From: JBASNZ01 sp049657775
Lineage (GTDB): Bacteria; Actinomycetota; Coriobacteriia; Anaerosomatales; Anaerosomataceae
Direction of reading: 5' to 3'
Length of the DNA stretch: 61,408 bases
Assembly: GCA_049657775.1 (NCBI GenBank)
Contig: JBASNZ010000085.1
Location: 1 to 61,408, forward strand
The translations under genes and the position numbers were made by a program. Positions 8,941 to 16,400 of this stretch are shown piece by piece (within the stretch, counting starts at the first letter, position 1; every line of letters starts with the position of its first letter). The notes under the pieces were generated by a model, which saw only the letters and a list, made by a program, of their open reading frames with translations, made no database searches and was not told where the DNA came from.

Positions 8941-9876
8941 GTGATCGAGCCGGCACTCGAAGCTAGGACCATCGTGGTAAGCGACAGCGACACAGCCGTG
9001 GCCGTAGCGGACGCGCAACGCGTTCCCGCAGTAGCCGCATACATGGCACTCACTAAGCCCAAGCAGACGGCGCTTCTCCTGGCCACTGGCATCGGTGCAT
9101 ACATCCTTACGGCTTCGCCGCAGGTGGAGTGGCTTCGGTTCGCGCTCGGAATCATCGCGCTTGCGCTCGCCGTCTCCGGCTGCACGGCGCTCAACATGGT
9201 GCTTGACCGCGACATCGACGCGAAGATGGGTCGCACAGCGAGACGACCACTCCCGAGCGGCGACATGTCTGCGGCATCCGCACTGGTGTTCGCCCTGGCG
9301 CTCTCGATCGTCGGGCTCGCGATCGCGTGGTCCCTCTCGGCCGCCTTTGGCGCGGTCGTGAGCGCAGGATTCTTCTTTGACCTCGTGATCTACACGATGT
9401 GGCTCAAGCGGCGCACGCCGCTATCCATCGTGTTCGGAGGGATATCCGGAGGCATGCCCGCGCTTGCGGGACGGGTTCTGGCGCTTGGCAGGGTCGATGC
9501 GGTCGGCGCACTTCTGGCCGCGGGAGTGGTGCTCTGGATCCCCGCGCACATCCTTACGCTTTCGACCCGTTATCAGACCGAGTACGCCGCCGCTGGCGTT
9601 CCGGTCTGGCCGGGAGTGTTCGGACCCGACGCCACTCGACGTGTGGTGGCAGTGGGAACGATGCTCTCGACGGTGGTTCTCACGGCGGCGGGTGTTATCG
9701 AGCACATCGGCTCCGGCGCGCTCGCGGCGCTGGTCGGTATCGGCGTCGTCTTAGACGTCGTGGCCATCGCCGCTCTGGTCCGGCCCTCCGAGTCCTGGAA
9801 CTGGATGCTCTTCAAGACCGCCTCGATCTACATGCTCGCCGCGTTCGCCTGCCTCACTCTTGGAGCGGTGCTCTAG
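8941..9876 (+). CDS. ctaB: Protoheme IX farnesyltransferase (heme O synthase) homologue
   Basis: This 311-residue UbiA-superfamily membrane protein has the allylic diphosphate site N-x3-D-x3-D (NMVLDRDID, about residues 85-93) followed by RTARRPLP, as in CtaB/CyoE. The second conserved block AGVPVWP-x-V-x-G-x3-T (about 218) also fits. About eight hydrophobic helices are visible. The enzyme farnesylates heme B to heme O for cytochrome oxidases. The GTG start at 8941 abuts the stop of the HemN-like gene, so the two are translationally linked; a GTG at 8974 is an alternative. The usual W-x-PPHF region reads WIPAHIL, a noticeable deviation. A heme-specific function is likely but not proven. Confidence 0.75.
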   Translation: MIEPALEARTIVVSDSDTAVAVADAQRVPAVAAYMALTKPKQTALLLATGIGAYILTASPQVEWLRFALGIIALALAVSGCTALNMVLDRDIDAKMGRTARRPLPSGDMSAASALVFALALSIVGLAIAWSLSAAFGAVVSAGFFFDLVIYTMWLKRRTPLSIVFGGISGGMPALAGRVLALGRVDAVGALLAAGVVLWIPAHILTLSTRYQTEYAAAGVPVWPGVFGPDATRRVVAVGTMLSTVVLTAAGVIEHIGSGALAALVGIGVVLDVVAIAALVRPSESWNWMLFKTASIYMLAAFACLTLGAVL

Positions 9877-9924
9877 GGGCGGAGAACAGGAGTATAGTGA
9901 GTTCACCGGCGATTGGACTCACAC

Positions 9925-10293
9925 ATGACTCACTCCGAAGAGCCGTTCTCCTTTGGCGAAGACTTCTCGACCGAGCACGCGCTTCGCATGCTCGAGCTGT
10001 ACTCTCGAACGCTCAAAGCGATGGGCTTCGCGCCCGAGCCGTACCCCGATCTTGACGAACGCATGGGCGGACGCAAGTTCGAGACACCTCGCTTCGACAC
10101 ACTCAATCACGCGATGTGGCTCTGTGATGAGACGGTCGATTTTGTGAGACAGGGCAGGTTTGCCAAGGCGTACCGGTGGATCGGGATGATCCAGGGCATC
10201 CTGTTCATGAACGGCGTGTTCTCGCTCCGCGAACTCAAGGAGCACAACCGATTCAACCTTCCGCCCCGTCCCAAGATGCCCGGCCGCGAATAG
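9925..10293 (+). CDS. Conserved-looking small protein of unknown function
   Basis: This 122-residue soluble acidic protein has helical segments (EHALRMLELYSRTLKAMG and the MWLCDETVDFV region) and a conserved-looking core ending FSLRELKEHNRF. I do not recognise the family. The ATG at 9925 begins MTHSEEP; no good ribosome site is seen, and a TTG at 9913 is possible. A TATAGT at 9893-9898 may be a -10 box. It lies 48 bases after ctaB and 43 bases before the next small gene, on the same strand. Confidence 0.6.
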   Translation: MTHSEEPFSFGEDFSTEHALRMLELYSRTLKAMGFAPEPYPDLDERMGGRKFETPRFDTLNHAMWLCDETVDFVRQGRFAKAYRWIGMIQGILFMNGVFSLRELKEHNRFNLPPRPKMPGRE

Positions 10294-10336
10294 GCCCGTG
10301 GTACCCTGTTTGCAGTACCGGGGCGGAGGTGACGTC

Positions 10337-10549
10337 GTGGATGCATTCTCGCCCGTGAAAGGGAAGTGCCAGTTCTGGCGCGAGTACCTGGACGAGGACG
10401 ACAGATACAACCTGTCGATCAAGGTCGAGAACCGACGCGTGAGATGTTCGTGCTGGGTCGACGGAGACCAGTGGGTCGTGACGAACTCGACGATACCAAC
10501 GGATTGCCCGCGCAAGTTCCAGTGTCGCTACTACATCAAGACCGGCTGA
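10337..10549 (+). CDS. Small cysteine-containing protein of unknown function
   Basis: The 70-residue product contains five cysteines (CQFW, RCSCW, DCP, QCRYY), compatible with a small metal-binding or disulfide fold, and is rich in charged and aromatic residues. The GTG start at 10337 has GGAGGTGA upstream at a good distance, which decides it over the longer open frame. A strong terminator follows within 30 bases. Function unknown. Confidence 0.6.
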   Translation: MDAFSPVKGKCQFWREYLDEDDRYNLSIKVENRRVRCSCWVDGDQWVVTNSTIPTDCPRKFQCRYYIKTG

Positions 10550-10574
10550 CACGGCACACGCATCCCAGAATCGA

Positions 10575-10605
10575 CAACGGCCCCCGAGATCCTCGGGGGC
10601 CGTTG
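10575..10605 (+). terminator. Perfect 14-bp hairpin terminator
   Basis: CAACGGCCCCCGAG, loop ATC and CTCGGGGGCCGTTG form a perfect stem 26 bases after the small cysteine protein stop. It separates the plus-strand operon from the minus-strand genes that follow. Confidence 0.85.
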
Positions 10606-10673
10606 CTGGAAGCCAAGCCTGCGTGCGTTGCGAGATTCTTTCGTGCGCCGCTCGGCGAATCCACTCCGGTGCG

Positions 10674-10817
10674 CTAGGCGCAGGGTCGTCCCAACTTCAC
10701 CTGATAGCCAGCGCCATTACAGGCGGGACAGGGCCGGTGCTGCTCCGAACCGCTCGACAGCCTCACGGCTACGACCTTGTTGCCCTTGCATGATGGGCAC
10801 GTCACCTTGGAAATCAC
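10674..10817 (-). CDS. 47-residue zinc ribbon protein (DnaJ-type CxxC-x-G motifs)
   Basis: A short minus-strand frame encodes two knuckles, CPSCKGN at residues 7-13 and CPACNGAG at residues 30-37. They are separated by a short beta hairpin-like stretch, as in the cysteine-rich domain of DnaJ and its stand-alone relatives. Four cysteines should bind one zinc. AGGAGG lies six bases before the GTG at 10817 (a second GTG at 10820 is too close). Codon third positions are G/C rich as in neighbours. It lies 119 bases downstream of sufB on the same strand. Possible roles are an assembly or redox helper for that pair, but this is inference from position only. Confidence 0.7.
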   Translation of the reverse strand: MISKVTCPSCKGNKVVAVRLSSGSEQHRPCPACNGAGYQVKLGRPCA

Positions 10818-10935
10818 CACGCGCCTCCTGGTTCATGGAGATTCGTTAGCAAGGCTTATTCCAACTTAATGCAGACGTCAAACTCGTGCAAGGGCGAGCG
10901 AAGACAAAGTCGTTGAACAACGCAAGCCCGCTCCG

Positions 10936-12204
10936 TTACATGGCTTCCTTGCTGGTCTCCTCGATCGCCTTGTCGATCTGCTTGCGCAGGACGTCCGGCA
11001 GTCCGGGGATGTCGATGTTGACGAAGCCGCGTGTGATCATCGAGACCGCCTCGTCCTTGGGCAGTCCGCGGGTCATCATGTAGTAGATCTCGTCCGCGGC
11101 GATCGGCGAGATGGCGGCCTCGTGGGAGAGCTCCGCACCCGGGGCGCCTTCACTCGCCAGGTCGGGGATAGCCCACTGCACCGACTCGGGTGACCGGACG
11201 ATACCGCGGCAGTCCAGGTGCGCCTTACAGTCGTTGGTGCGTCCGATGAGACGCCCGCGCGAGTACACCGTGGACTGATCGAGCGACACGGTGCGGGCGA
11301 CTGCCTCGCTCCGTGAGCCCTCGCCGATGAGCTGCGTTTCGCTGCCCAGGTCGATGATCGAGTCCTTAAGGCCGTAGACGATCGTGTTGAAGACGGCTGT
11401 GGAGTTCTTGCCCTCGAGCTTGGCCAGCGGGAACGACTGGATGGACTTCACGGGGGTGAGCAGCACGTAGTTGTTGATGTACACGCCATCGTCGTCCACG
11501 ATCACGCCGGTACGCGGCCGAACGCTGAAGTCCTCGGCCCAGTTGTGGACCATGGTGAAGGTGAGCTTTGCGTTCTTCCCGATGTAGAACTCGGAGATAC
11601 CCGCGTGCAGGCCTTCCTTCACGTCTATGTGGACGTTGCAGCCCGTGATGACGTTCGCCTCGGCGCCGTCCTCGACGATGATGATGTTGTGGACGTTCTG
11701 GCTGACGTTGCTCTCGCTGACGAACAGGCACGCCTGGATGGGCTTCTCCACCTTATGACCGGCCTTGACGCGGATGAAGTAGCCCTCGGTCTGGTGAAGC
11801 GCGACAAGCGCGGTGTACTTGTCCTTGTCGGGCATGACTGCCCGCCACCAGTACTTCTCGATCATCTCCTCGGGCCACAGCCGCAGCGCGTCCTCGGTGC
11901 TCATGATCTCGATGGCGTTGTCGAACGCGTTCTGAACGCGTTCGTAGATCGGCGTGCGATCCATCTGGAAGTAGCTGCCGCTGCGCTCGCTCTCGTCGGC
12001 CACGAAACCGGAGTGGATGACGGTCTCCTTGACCTGCTTCTGCAGCGACTCGAGCGAGTCGATCTTGTCCTGCTCCGAGACGGTCCTGAAGCGGGTGATG
12101 TCCACGTCGGGGCCGAGCGCGGCCGGCTTGTCAATGGCCGCTTCGGCGGCAACGCGGATCTCGTCAAGGCGCTGCTGCGCCGCGGGGCTTAGAGGCTTTG
12201 GCAT
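10936..12204 (-). CDS. sufB: SufB/SufD-family Fe-S cluster scaffold (minimal SMS-type SufB)
   Basis: The 422-residue product carries the SufBD beta-helix core (about residues 130-390), including the family's LTPVKSIQSFPLAKLEGKNS block and a C-terminal acidic EGAPGAELSHEAA motif. Its partner ATPase is encoded just upstream. Together they build 4Fe-4S clusters. There is no sufD, sufS or sufU beside it, which matches the two-gene SMS systems known from anaerobes. The ATG at 12204 begins inside the last codons of sufC (16-base overlap), so translation is coupled. The final helix ends in a QIDKAIEETSKEAM tail. Confidence 0.88.
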   Translation of the reverse strand: MPKPLSPAAQQRLDEIRVAAEAAIDKPAALGPDVDITRFRTVSEQDKIDSLESLQKQVKETVIHSGFVADESERSGSYFQMDRTPIYERVQNAFDNAIEIMSTEDALRLWPEEMIEKYWWRAVMPDKDKYTALVALHQTEGYFIRVKAGHKVEKPIQACLFVSESNVSQNVHNIIIVEDGAEANVITGCNVHIDVKEGLHAGISEFYIGKNAKLTFTMVHNWAEDFSVRPRTGVIVDDDGVYINNYVLLTPVKSIQSFPLAKLEGKNSTAVFNTIVYGLKDSIIDLGSETQLIGEGSRSEAVARTVSLDQSTVYSRGRLIGRTNDCKAHLDCRGIVRSPESVQWAIPDLASEGAPGAELSHEAAISPIAADEIYYMMTRGLPKDEAVSMITRGFVNIDIPGLPDVLRKQIDKAIEETSKEAM

Positions 12205-12953
12205 AGCGCACACTCCACACAGGCATCGTAACCGTGGTTGGATATCTCTTCGATCAAGTCGAGCGGGTTGCCCTTGCACGCGAGCCGCCCGTTGTAGAGT
12301 ACATGCGCCTGGTCGGCGTTGACGTACTGCAGGATGTGCCCGGTGTGCGTGATTATGAGGCCTGCGCGCTTGCGCTCCGAGATACGTTCCTCGCCTTTGA
12401 GAAGCGCATTCATCGCGGCGCCGACGACGGCGATGTTGTCGAGGTCCACGCCGGATTCGGGCTCGTCAAACAGCGCGAGGTCGGGCGCCTGGATGAGCAG
12501 CTGCGCCATTTCCGAGCGCTTCGCCTCTCCGCCCGAGAAGCCCATGTTCACATCGCGGTCGAGCATGTGCTCGAGACTGAGGTCTTCGTTGAGGGTGGCC
12601 ACCCGGTCGGCCGGAAGCGCGCCGTGCGCCGCGACATCGAGCATCTGGCGGAGCTTGACGCCGCGCACCGCCGGCGGGCGTTGGAACGCGATGCCGATGC
12701 CCATTCGGGCCCGCTCGTCGATCTCCAGATCAGCGAGGTCGACGCCCTTGAAGACGATGCGTCCCTGCGTGACCGCGTAGTTGGGCAGTCCGATGATCGT
12801 GTTCAGCAGCGTGGACTTGCCGCCGCCATTGGGGCCGAGCAGCACGTGCGTTTCACCCTCGGCGATAGAGAGATCGACTCCGCGCAAGATCTCGCGCTCA
12901 CCAACAGTCACGTGCAAGTCCTCGATGAGCAACAAGGGTTCTGGGGATGCCAT
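12189..12953 (-). CDS. sufC: SufC-family Fe-S assembly ATPase with cysteine-rich tail
   Basis: The 254-residue ABC ATPase has Walker A GPNGGGKST (about residues 39-47), a Q-loop FQRPP, signature MGFSGGEAKR and Walker B LALFDEPESGVD, all as in SufC. It energises scaffold remodelling by SufB. Unusually, the last 15 residues read DACVECALCQSL, three cysteines in C-x2-C-x2-C spacing, absent from classical SufC and able to hold a metal or cluster. GAGGTGAC precedes the ATG. An inverted repeat lies upstream. The call as an SMS-type SufC is knowledge-based inference from the two-gene layout. Confidence 0.88.
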   Translation of the reverse strand: MASPEPLLLIEDLHVTVGEREILRGVDLSIAEGETHVLLGPNGGGKSTLLNTIIGLPNYAVTQGRIVFKGVDLADLEIDERARMGIGIAFQRPPAVRGVKLRQMLDVAAHGALPADRVATLNEDLSLEHMLDRDVNMGFSGGEAKRSEMAQLLIQAPDLALFDEPESGVDLDNIAVVGAAMNALLKGEERISERKRAGLIITHTGHILQYVNADQAHVLYNGRLACKGNPLDLIEEISNHGYDACVECALCQSL

Positions 12954-12975
12954 GCGTCACCTCGATCTAGAAGAG

Positions 12976-12997
12976 AGTACGTTCCGTACTTGTGTAC
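12976..12997 (-). promoter_or_regulatory. Overlapping inverted repeats upstream of sufCB
   Basis: AGTACG-TTC-CGTACT (12976-12990) is a perfect palindrome, and GTAC-TTGT-GTAC (12986-12997) overlaps it. Both sit 23-44 bases ahead of the sufC start. The region immediately upstream (13020-13048) is unusually AT-rich and contains TATAGT- and TATATC-like boxes on the minus strand, so an operator next to the promoter is plausible. The regulator is unknown. Confidence 0.4.
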
Positions 12998-13087
12998 CCA
13001 AGCCGACGGTAGCGTCGAGCAGGATATATTCTTACTATATCAGTCAGGTCTTGTCCAGTGAAGGCCCGAGAGTCCCCCGGCCGCGAG

Positions 13088-13393
13088 TCATTCCGCGTGC
13101 ACGAGACCCGCCAGCACGAGCCGCGTGCTGTCGCCGATCACGTCGGATTCGCCGATGAGCCACAGGTCCGAGACAGCGCTTGTGCTGCATCGCGGTGTTA
13201 TGCCGCCGAAGAAGGCGTGCGCGTAGCCCGCGGCGGGCTGGAGCGCCATCTCGGAGAGCACCGCTTCCTGAGCGGCGTCTCGCGCAAAGTAGGGGAGCGT
13301 GTTCGCGTACGCCGGAACGCTCACAGCGATCGAAAGGATCGCGGCAAGCACGGCGGAGATCACCGCACGCGCTCTATGTCTGCGAGGAGCCAT
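13088..13393 (-). CDS. Small exported protein of unknown function
   Basis: The 101-residue product starts with a clear signal peptide: basic MAPRRHRARA, a hydrophobic stretch to residue 25 and the cleavage motif VPAYA-NT at about 30. The mature part is about 71 residues with a single cysteine and no recognised motif. The ATG at 13393 is only 47 bases from the divergent glycosylase start. No strong ribosome site is seen. It is probably secreted, function unknown. Confidence 0.5.
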   Translation of the reverse strand: MAPRRHRARAVISAVLAAILSIAVSVPAYANTLPYFARDAAQEAVLSEMALQPAAGYAHAFFGGITPRCSTSAVSDLWLIGESDVIGDSTRLVLAGLVHAE

Positions 13394-13440
13394 ACTCGGA
13401 TAGTATCGGAAGTCGACCGGCCAGCCGTGAAAGGGTTCCG

Positions 13441-14244
13441 ATGGACGCAGCGGAGTTTCGCGAGACGGTGCTTGCCTTCTACGCCGAGTGCGGCCGCAGT
13501 CTGCCATGGCGCCACACCCGCGATCCGTACGCCATCCTCGTCTCCGAAGTGATGCTCCAGCAGACGCAGGTACCGCGAGTGATCCCCAAGTACGAAGCGT
13601 TCCTGCACGCCTTTCCCAACGTGCGGACGCTTGCCGATGCGCCGCTCGCCGACGTGCTTGCCGCATGGTCGGGGCTTGGGTACAACCGCCGCGCCAAGTC
13701 CCTGAAAGACGCCGCCGGGCGCGTGGTGATCGAGTACGGCGGTCAGGTCCCGGGTACGCTCGAGGCCCTTGTGACGCTGCCGGGTATCGGTCACGCGACG
13801 GCGGCGCAGATCCTGGCGTTCGCCTTTGATGTGGCGGTGCCGTTCATCGAGACGAATATCCGCGCGGTCTACCTTCATCACTTCTTTGAGGATGCGGAGG
13901 ACGTTCCCGACTCGGCCATACTGCCGCTTGTCGAGGCCACCCTGGATCGCCGTAACCCGCGCAGCTGGTACTACGCACTTATGGACTACGGCACACATCT
14001 GAAGGCGACGATGCCCAACCCCGGCCGCCGGAGCGCGCACCACACGCGTCAGTCCACATTTGAGGGTTCGATGCGACAGCTTCGTGGGGCCATACTGCGC
14101 GAGCTGACGGCGCGTCCCGGACAGACAGCCCACGCGCTCGCACCCGCGCTCCACGATGATCCGGAGCGAGTTGCCCTCGCGCTTGAGACGCTTCGCTCCG
14201 AGGGGTTCTTGGCCGACGCGGACGGCTGCTGGCACATAGCCTGA
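13441..14244 (+). CDS. MutY-like HhH-GPD adenine DNA glycosylase without Fe-S cluster
   Basis: The 267-residue product opens like MutY (SLPWRHTRDPY-x-ILVSEVMLQQTQ) and has the helix-hairpin-helix LPGIGHATAA at about residues 115-124. The catalytic position that is Asp in MutY reads Glu (FIETNI, about residue 140). The four cysteines of the 4Fe-4S loop are missing and there is no NUDIX domain; the tail instead holds a winged-helix-like segment (about 210-267). Such short homologues are annotated as A/G-specific adenine glycosylases in many bacteria. The start at 13441 was chosen because similarity begins there. Base-excision repair is likely; exact substrate is open. Confidence 0.8.
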   Translation: MDAAEFRETVLAFYAECGRSLPWRHTRDPYAILVSEVMLQQTQVPRVIPKYEAFLHAFPNVRTLADAPLADVLAAWSGLGYNRRAKSLKDAAGRVVIEYGGQVPGTLEALVTLPGIGHATAAQILAFAFDVAVPFIETNIRAVYLHHFFEDAEDVPDSAILPLVEATLDRRNPRSWYYALMDYGTHLKATMPNPGRRSAHHTRQSTFEGSMRQLRGAILRELTARPGQTAHALAPALHDDPERVALALETLRSEGFLADADGCWHIA

Positions 14245-14343
14245 CGTGCCGTTTGTCACGAATTGCTAATACTTTGCAGCGGTTGGCCGATACACATAAC
14301 AACTCGAGATGGCGTTCCTACGGGGGCGCTAGCGCCGAGAGGT

Positions 14344-14413
14344 CGTTGCCGCGGGCGCTGGAAACAATCTGTCGGCAACGGGGAACCCGCTGGATGCCCC
14401 TCCGGCGGGTTCC
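14344..14413 (+). terminator. Tandem hairpins ending in a T-rich terminator
   Basis: CGTTGCCG (14344-14351) pairs with CGGCAACG (14373-14380). Directly after it, GGAACCCGCTGGA (14382-14394) pairs with TCCGGCGGGTTCC (14401-14413) around a six-base loop, followed by GTTTCTT. The second hairpin is a convincing terminator for the plus strand. The first may be part of a small structured RNA, since the whole 14245-14423 spacer has no coding frame. It also lies at the end of larC on the other strand. Confidence 0.6.
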
Positions 14414-14423
14414 GTTTCTTCCG

Positions 14424-15596
14424 TCACCCTATGGTACGTGCCCGGGCCTGGTCCTCCAGTACCTGCGCAACCTCGGCTATCGGCAACCCACGTTCACGCG
14501 CGACGCGGGACGCATCGTCGTATTCAGCGCGCACGTGCTCGCCGCGCTCGTCGCTCCAGAGTTTGAAGCGCACGTCGCCGAAGGACGTCGGCAGCACCCT
14601 CGTCTCCCGGGGTGCGATGTAGCGGACGGTGGGATCCACGCGCACCCCGAGCGTTCCGGTTTCGACGATCGTGAGCGCCGCAAGCGCGGGCGCACTCTCG
14701 GGTGTCGCCAGCACGCTCAGCGTCAGCGCTGCGCGGCCCTTCTTCATAACGATCGGCGTCTGCCACACATCGAGCGCGCCTGCCTCCAGAAGCCTGAGAG
14801 CGGCATGGGCGGCGTGTTCCGGCGACATATGGTCGATGTTGCTCTGCAGCACCACGACCTCCTCGGCATCGGCCGGACGATCGGTCGCGTTCGCCTCGCC
14901 GATGAGGATTCGCGCGATGTTGGGCTGACCGATGTCCCGGGTCCCCACGCCAGTGCCGACGTGTCGCACGACCATGCCGGGCAGGGGGCCGTACCCGGTC
15001 ACGAACTCACGAACGAGCGCCGCGCCGGTTGGTGTGGTCAGCTCGCTCTGGATCGTGCCACCAACCGCATGCACGCCCTCAAGCAACAGTGCCGTTGCGG
15101 GTGCCGGTACCGGGAGGATGCCGTGCGATGTGGAGACGGTGCCAAAGCCGACCACGACGGGTGATGAAACCAGGGACTCGATTCCAAGCGCGTGAAGCCC
15201 GAGCGCCGTGCCGACGACGTCGACAATGGTGTCGGCCGCACCGATCTCGTGGAAGTGGACTTCCCCGAGAGGCACGCCGTGCACCGTGGCCTCCGCCCGG
15301 GCCAGCGCTTCGAGCGCGGACGTCGCGCGCCTCTGGACGGCTCCCGGAAGCGATGCGCCGGCCAGCAGCGAACGGATTCCCACCCAGGTGCGGGTCTCGG
15401 CACGCGGCACGTCGGCGACCTCGATGCCGACACCCACGATGCCGTGCGAACGGCGCTCGATCACCGTGACCGCTTCGGCGAGGCCGAGCGGTTGGAGTCC
15501 TTCACGCAGCGCCTCGACAGAAAACCCGGCATCAAGCAGCGCGCCCAAGAACTTGTCGCCCGAGATTCCGGTGGAGCAGTCCAGGTACGCGATCAT
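14424..15596 (-). CDS. larC: Nickel-pincer nucleotide cofactor biosynthesis protein LarC
   Basis: The 390-residue product has the LarC opening AYLDCSTGISGDKFLGALLDAGF, the conserved HFHEIGAADTIVDVVG block (about residues 110-125) and the C-terminal ferredoxin-like half. LarC inserts nickel by CTP-dependent cyclometallation into the cofactor of lactate racemase and related LarA enzymes. The ATG at 15596 overlaps the larB stop by four bases (ATGA), so the two are coupled. No larA or larE is in the window. The GGGTT-rich spacer downstream holds the shared terminator. Confidence 0.9.
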   Translation of the reverse strand: MIAYLDCSTGISGDKFLGALLDAGFSVEALREGLQPLGLAEAVTVIERRSHGIVGVGIEVADVPRAETRTWVGIRSLLAGASLPGAVQRRATSALEALARAEATVHGVPLGEVHFHEIGAADTIVDVVGTALGLHALGIESLVSSPVVVGFGTVSTSHGILPVPAPATALLLEGVHAVGGTIQSELTTPTGAALVREFVTGYGPLPGMVVRHVGTGVGTRDIGQPNIARILIGEANATDRPADAEEVVVLQSNIDHMSPEHAAHAALRLLEAGALDVWQTPIVMKKGRAALTLSVLATPESAPALAALTIVETGTLGVRVDPTVRYIAPRETRVLPTSFGDVRFKLWSDERGEHVRAEYDDASRVARERGLPIAEVAQVLEDQARARTIG

Positions 15597-16351
15597 CGCT
15601 CGGTAGCCGCGTGGTTGATCCGGCTCGCAAGCGCAGCCGCGCCAAAGCCGTTGTCGATGTTGACCACACCAACGCCGGAGGCGCACGAGTTGAGCATGGT
15701 GAGGAGCGCGGCGATGCCGCCAAAGCTCGCTCCGTAGCCGATAGACGTTGGGACTGCGATCACCGGACACGACACCAGGCCCGCCACAAGCGACGGCAGG
15801 GCGCCTTCCATTCCGGCGACCGCCACGATGACGGTGGCCTCGCGGAGCGTGTCTTCGTGCGCGAGGAGGCGGTGGATGCCCGCGACACCGACATCGTAGA
15901 GGCGGGTCACGCGGTTGCCCATCACTTCGGCCGTGATCGCGGCCTCCTCGGCAACCGGCGAATCGGCGGTGCCACCGCTGGCGACCACGATGTGGCCGAG
16001 CGCAGGACGCTCGTCGCGACGATCCACGACGATCAGCCGTGAGTCCTCAAAGTAGCGTGCGTCGAGCGCGACCTGACCGACGGCCTGGTAGTGTGCCGCA
16101 GAGGCCCGCGTGCCCAGGAACACGCCGCCACGATCCAGGATCTCGCGGGCGATGCTCCGGACCTGCGCTGGCGACTTCCCTTCGCAGAAGACGACCTCGG
16201 GAAATCCGCAGCGTATCTCACGGTGGTGGTCGATCTTGGCGTGGCCGAGGTCGGTGAACGGGAGTCGGGAAAGCTCCTCGGTCGCCTTGTCCACGGGTGT
16301 CTCACCGCGAGCGACCGAGTCGAGCAATGCGCGCAACGCTTCGAGTTCCAT
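15593..16351 (-). CDS. larB: Nickel-pincer cofactor biosynthesis protein LarB
   Basis: The 252-residue product has an N-terminal helical segment and a C-terminal PurE-like carboxylase domain (about residues 115-252) with VAVAGMEGALPSLVAGL and the glycine-rich SIGYGASFGG loop. LarB carboxylates and hydrolyses nicotinic acid adenine dinucleotide, the first step of the nickel-pincer pathway. The ATG at 16351 is preceded by GGAGG at five bases; upstream in-frame ATGs at 16372 and 16408 lack this. Downstream larC overlaps by ATGA. Confidence 0.92.
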   Translation of the reverse strand: MELEALRALLDSVARGETPVDKATEELSRLPFTDLGHAKIDHHREIRCGFPEVVFCEGKSPAQVRSIAREILDRGGVFLGTRASAAHYQAVGQVALDARYFEDSRLIVVDRRDERPALGHIVVASGGTADSPVAEEAAITAEVMGNRVTRLYDVGVAGIHRLLAHEDTLREATVIVAVAGMEGALPSLVAGLVSCPVIAVPTSIGYGASFGGIAALLTMLNSCASGVGVVNIDNGFGAAALASRINHAATER

Positions 16352-16400
16352 GAAGCCTCCGGGTATCTGCATCCGTGCTGGTAGGGTTGGCCGGTTCTCG

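Noticed and set aside
14245..14423. Nickel or cobalt riboswitch for larBC
   Set aside because: The structured spacer is downstream of larC, not upstream of larB, and no known riboswitch core could be matched.
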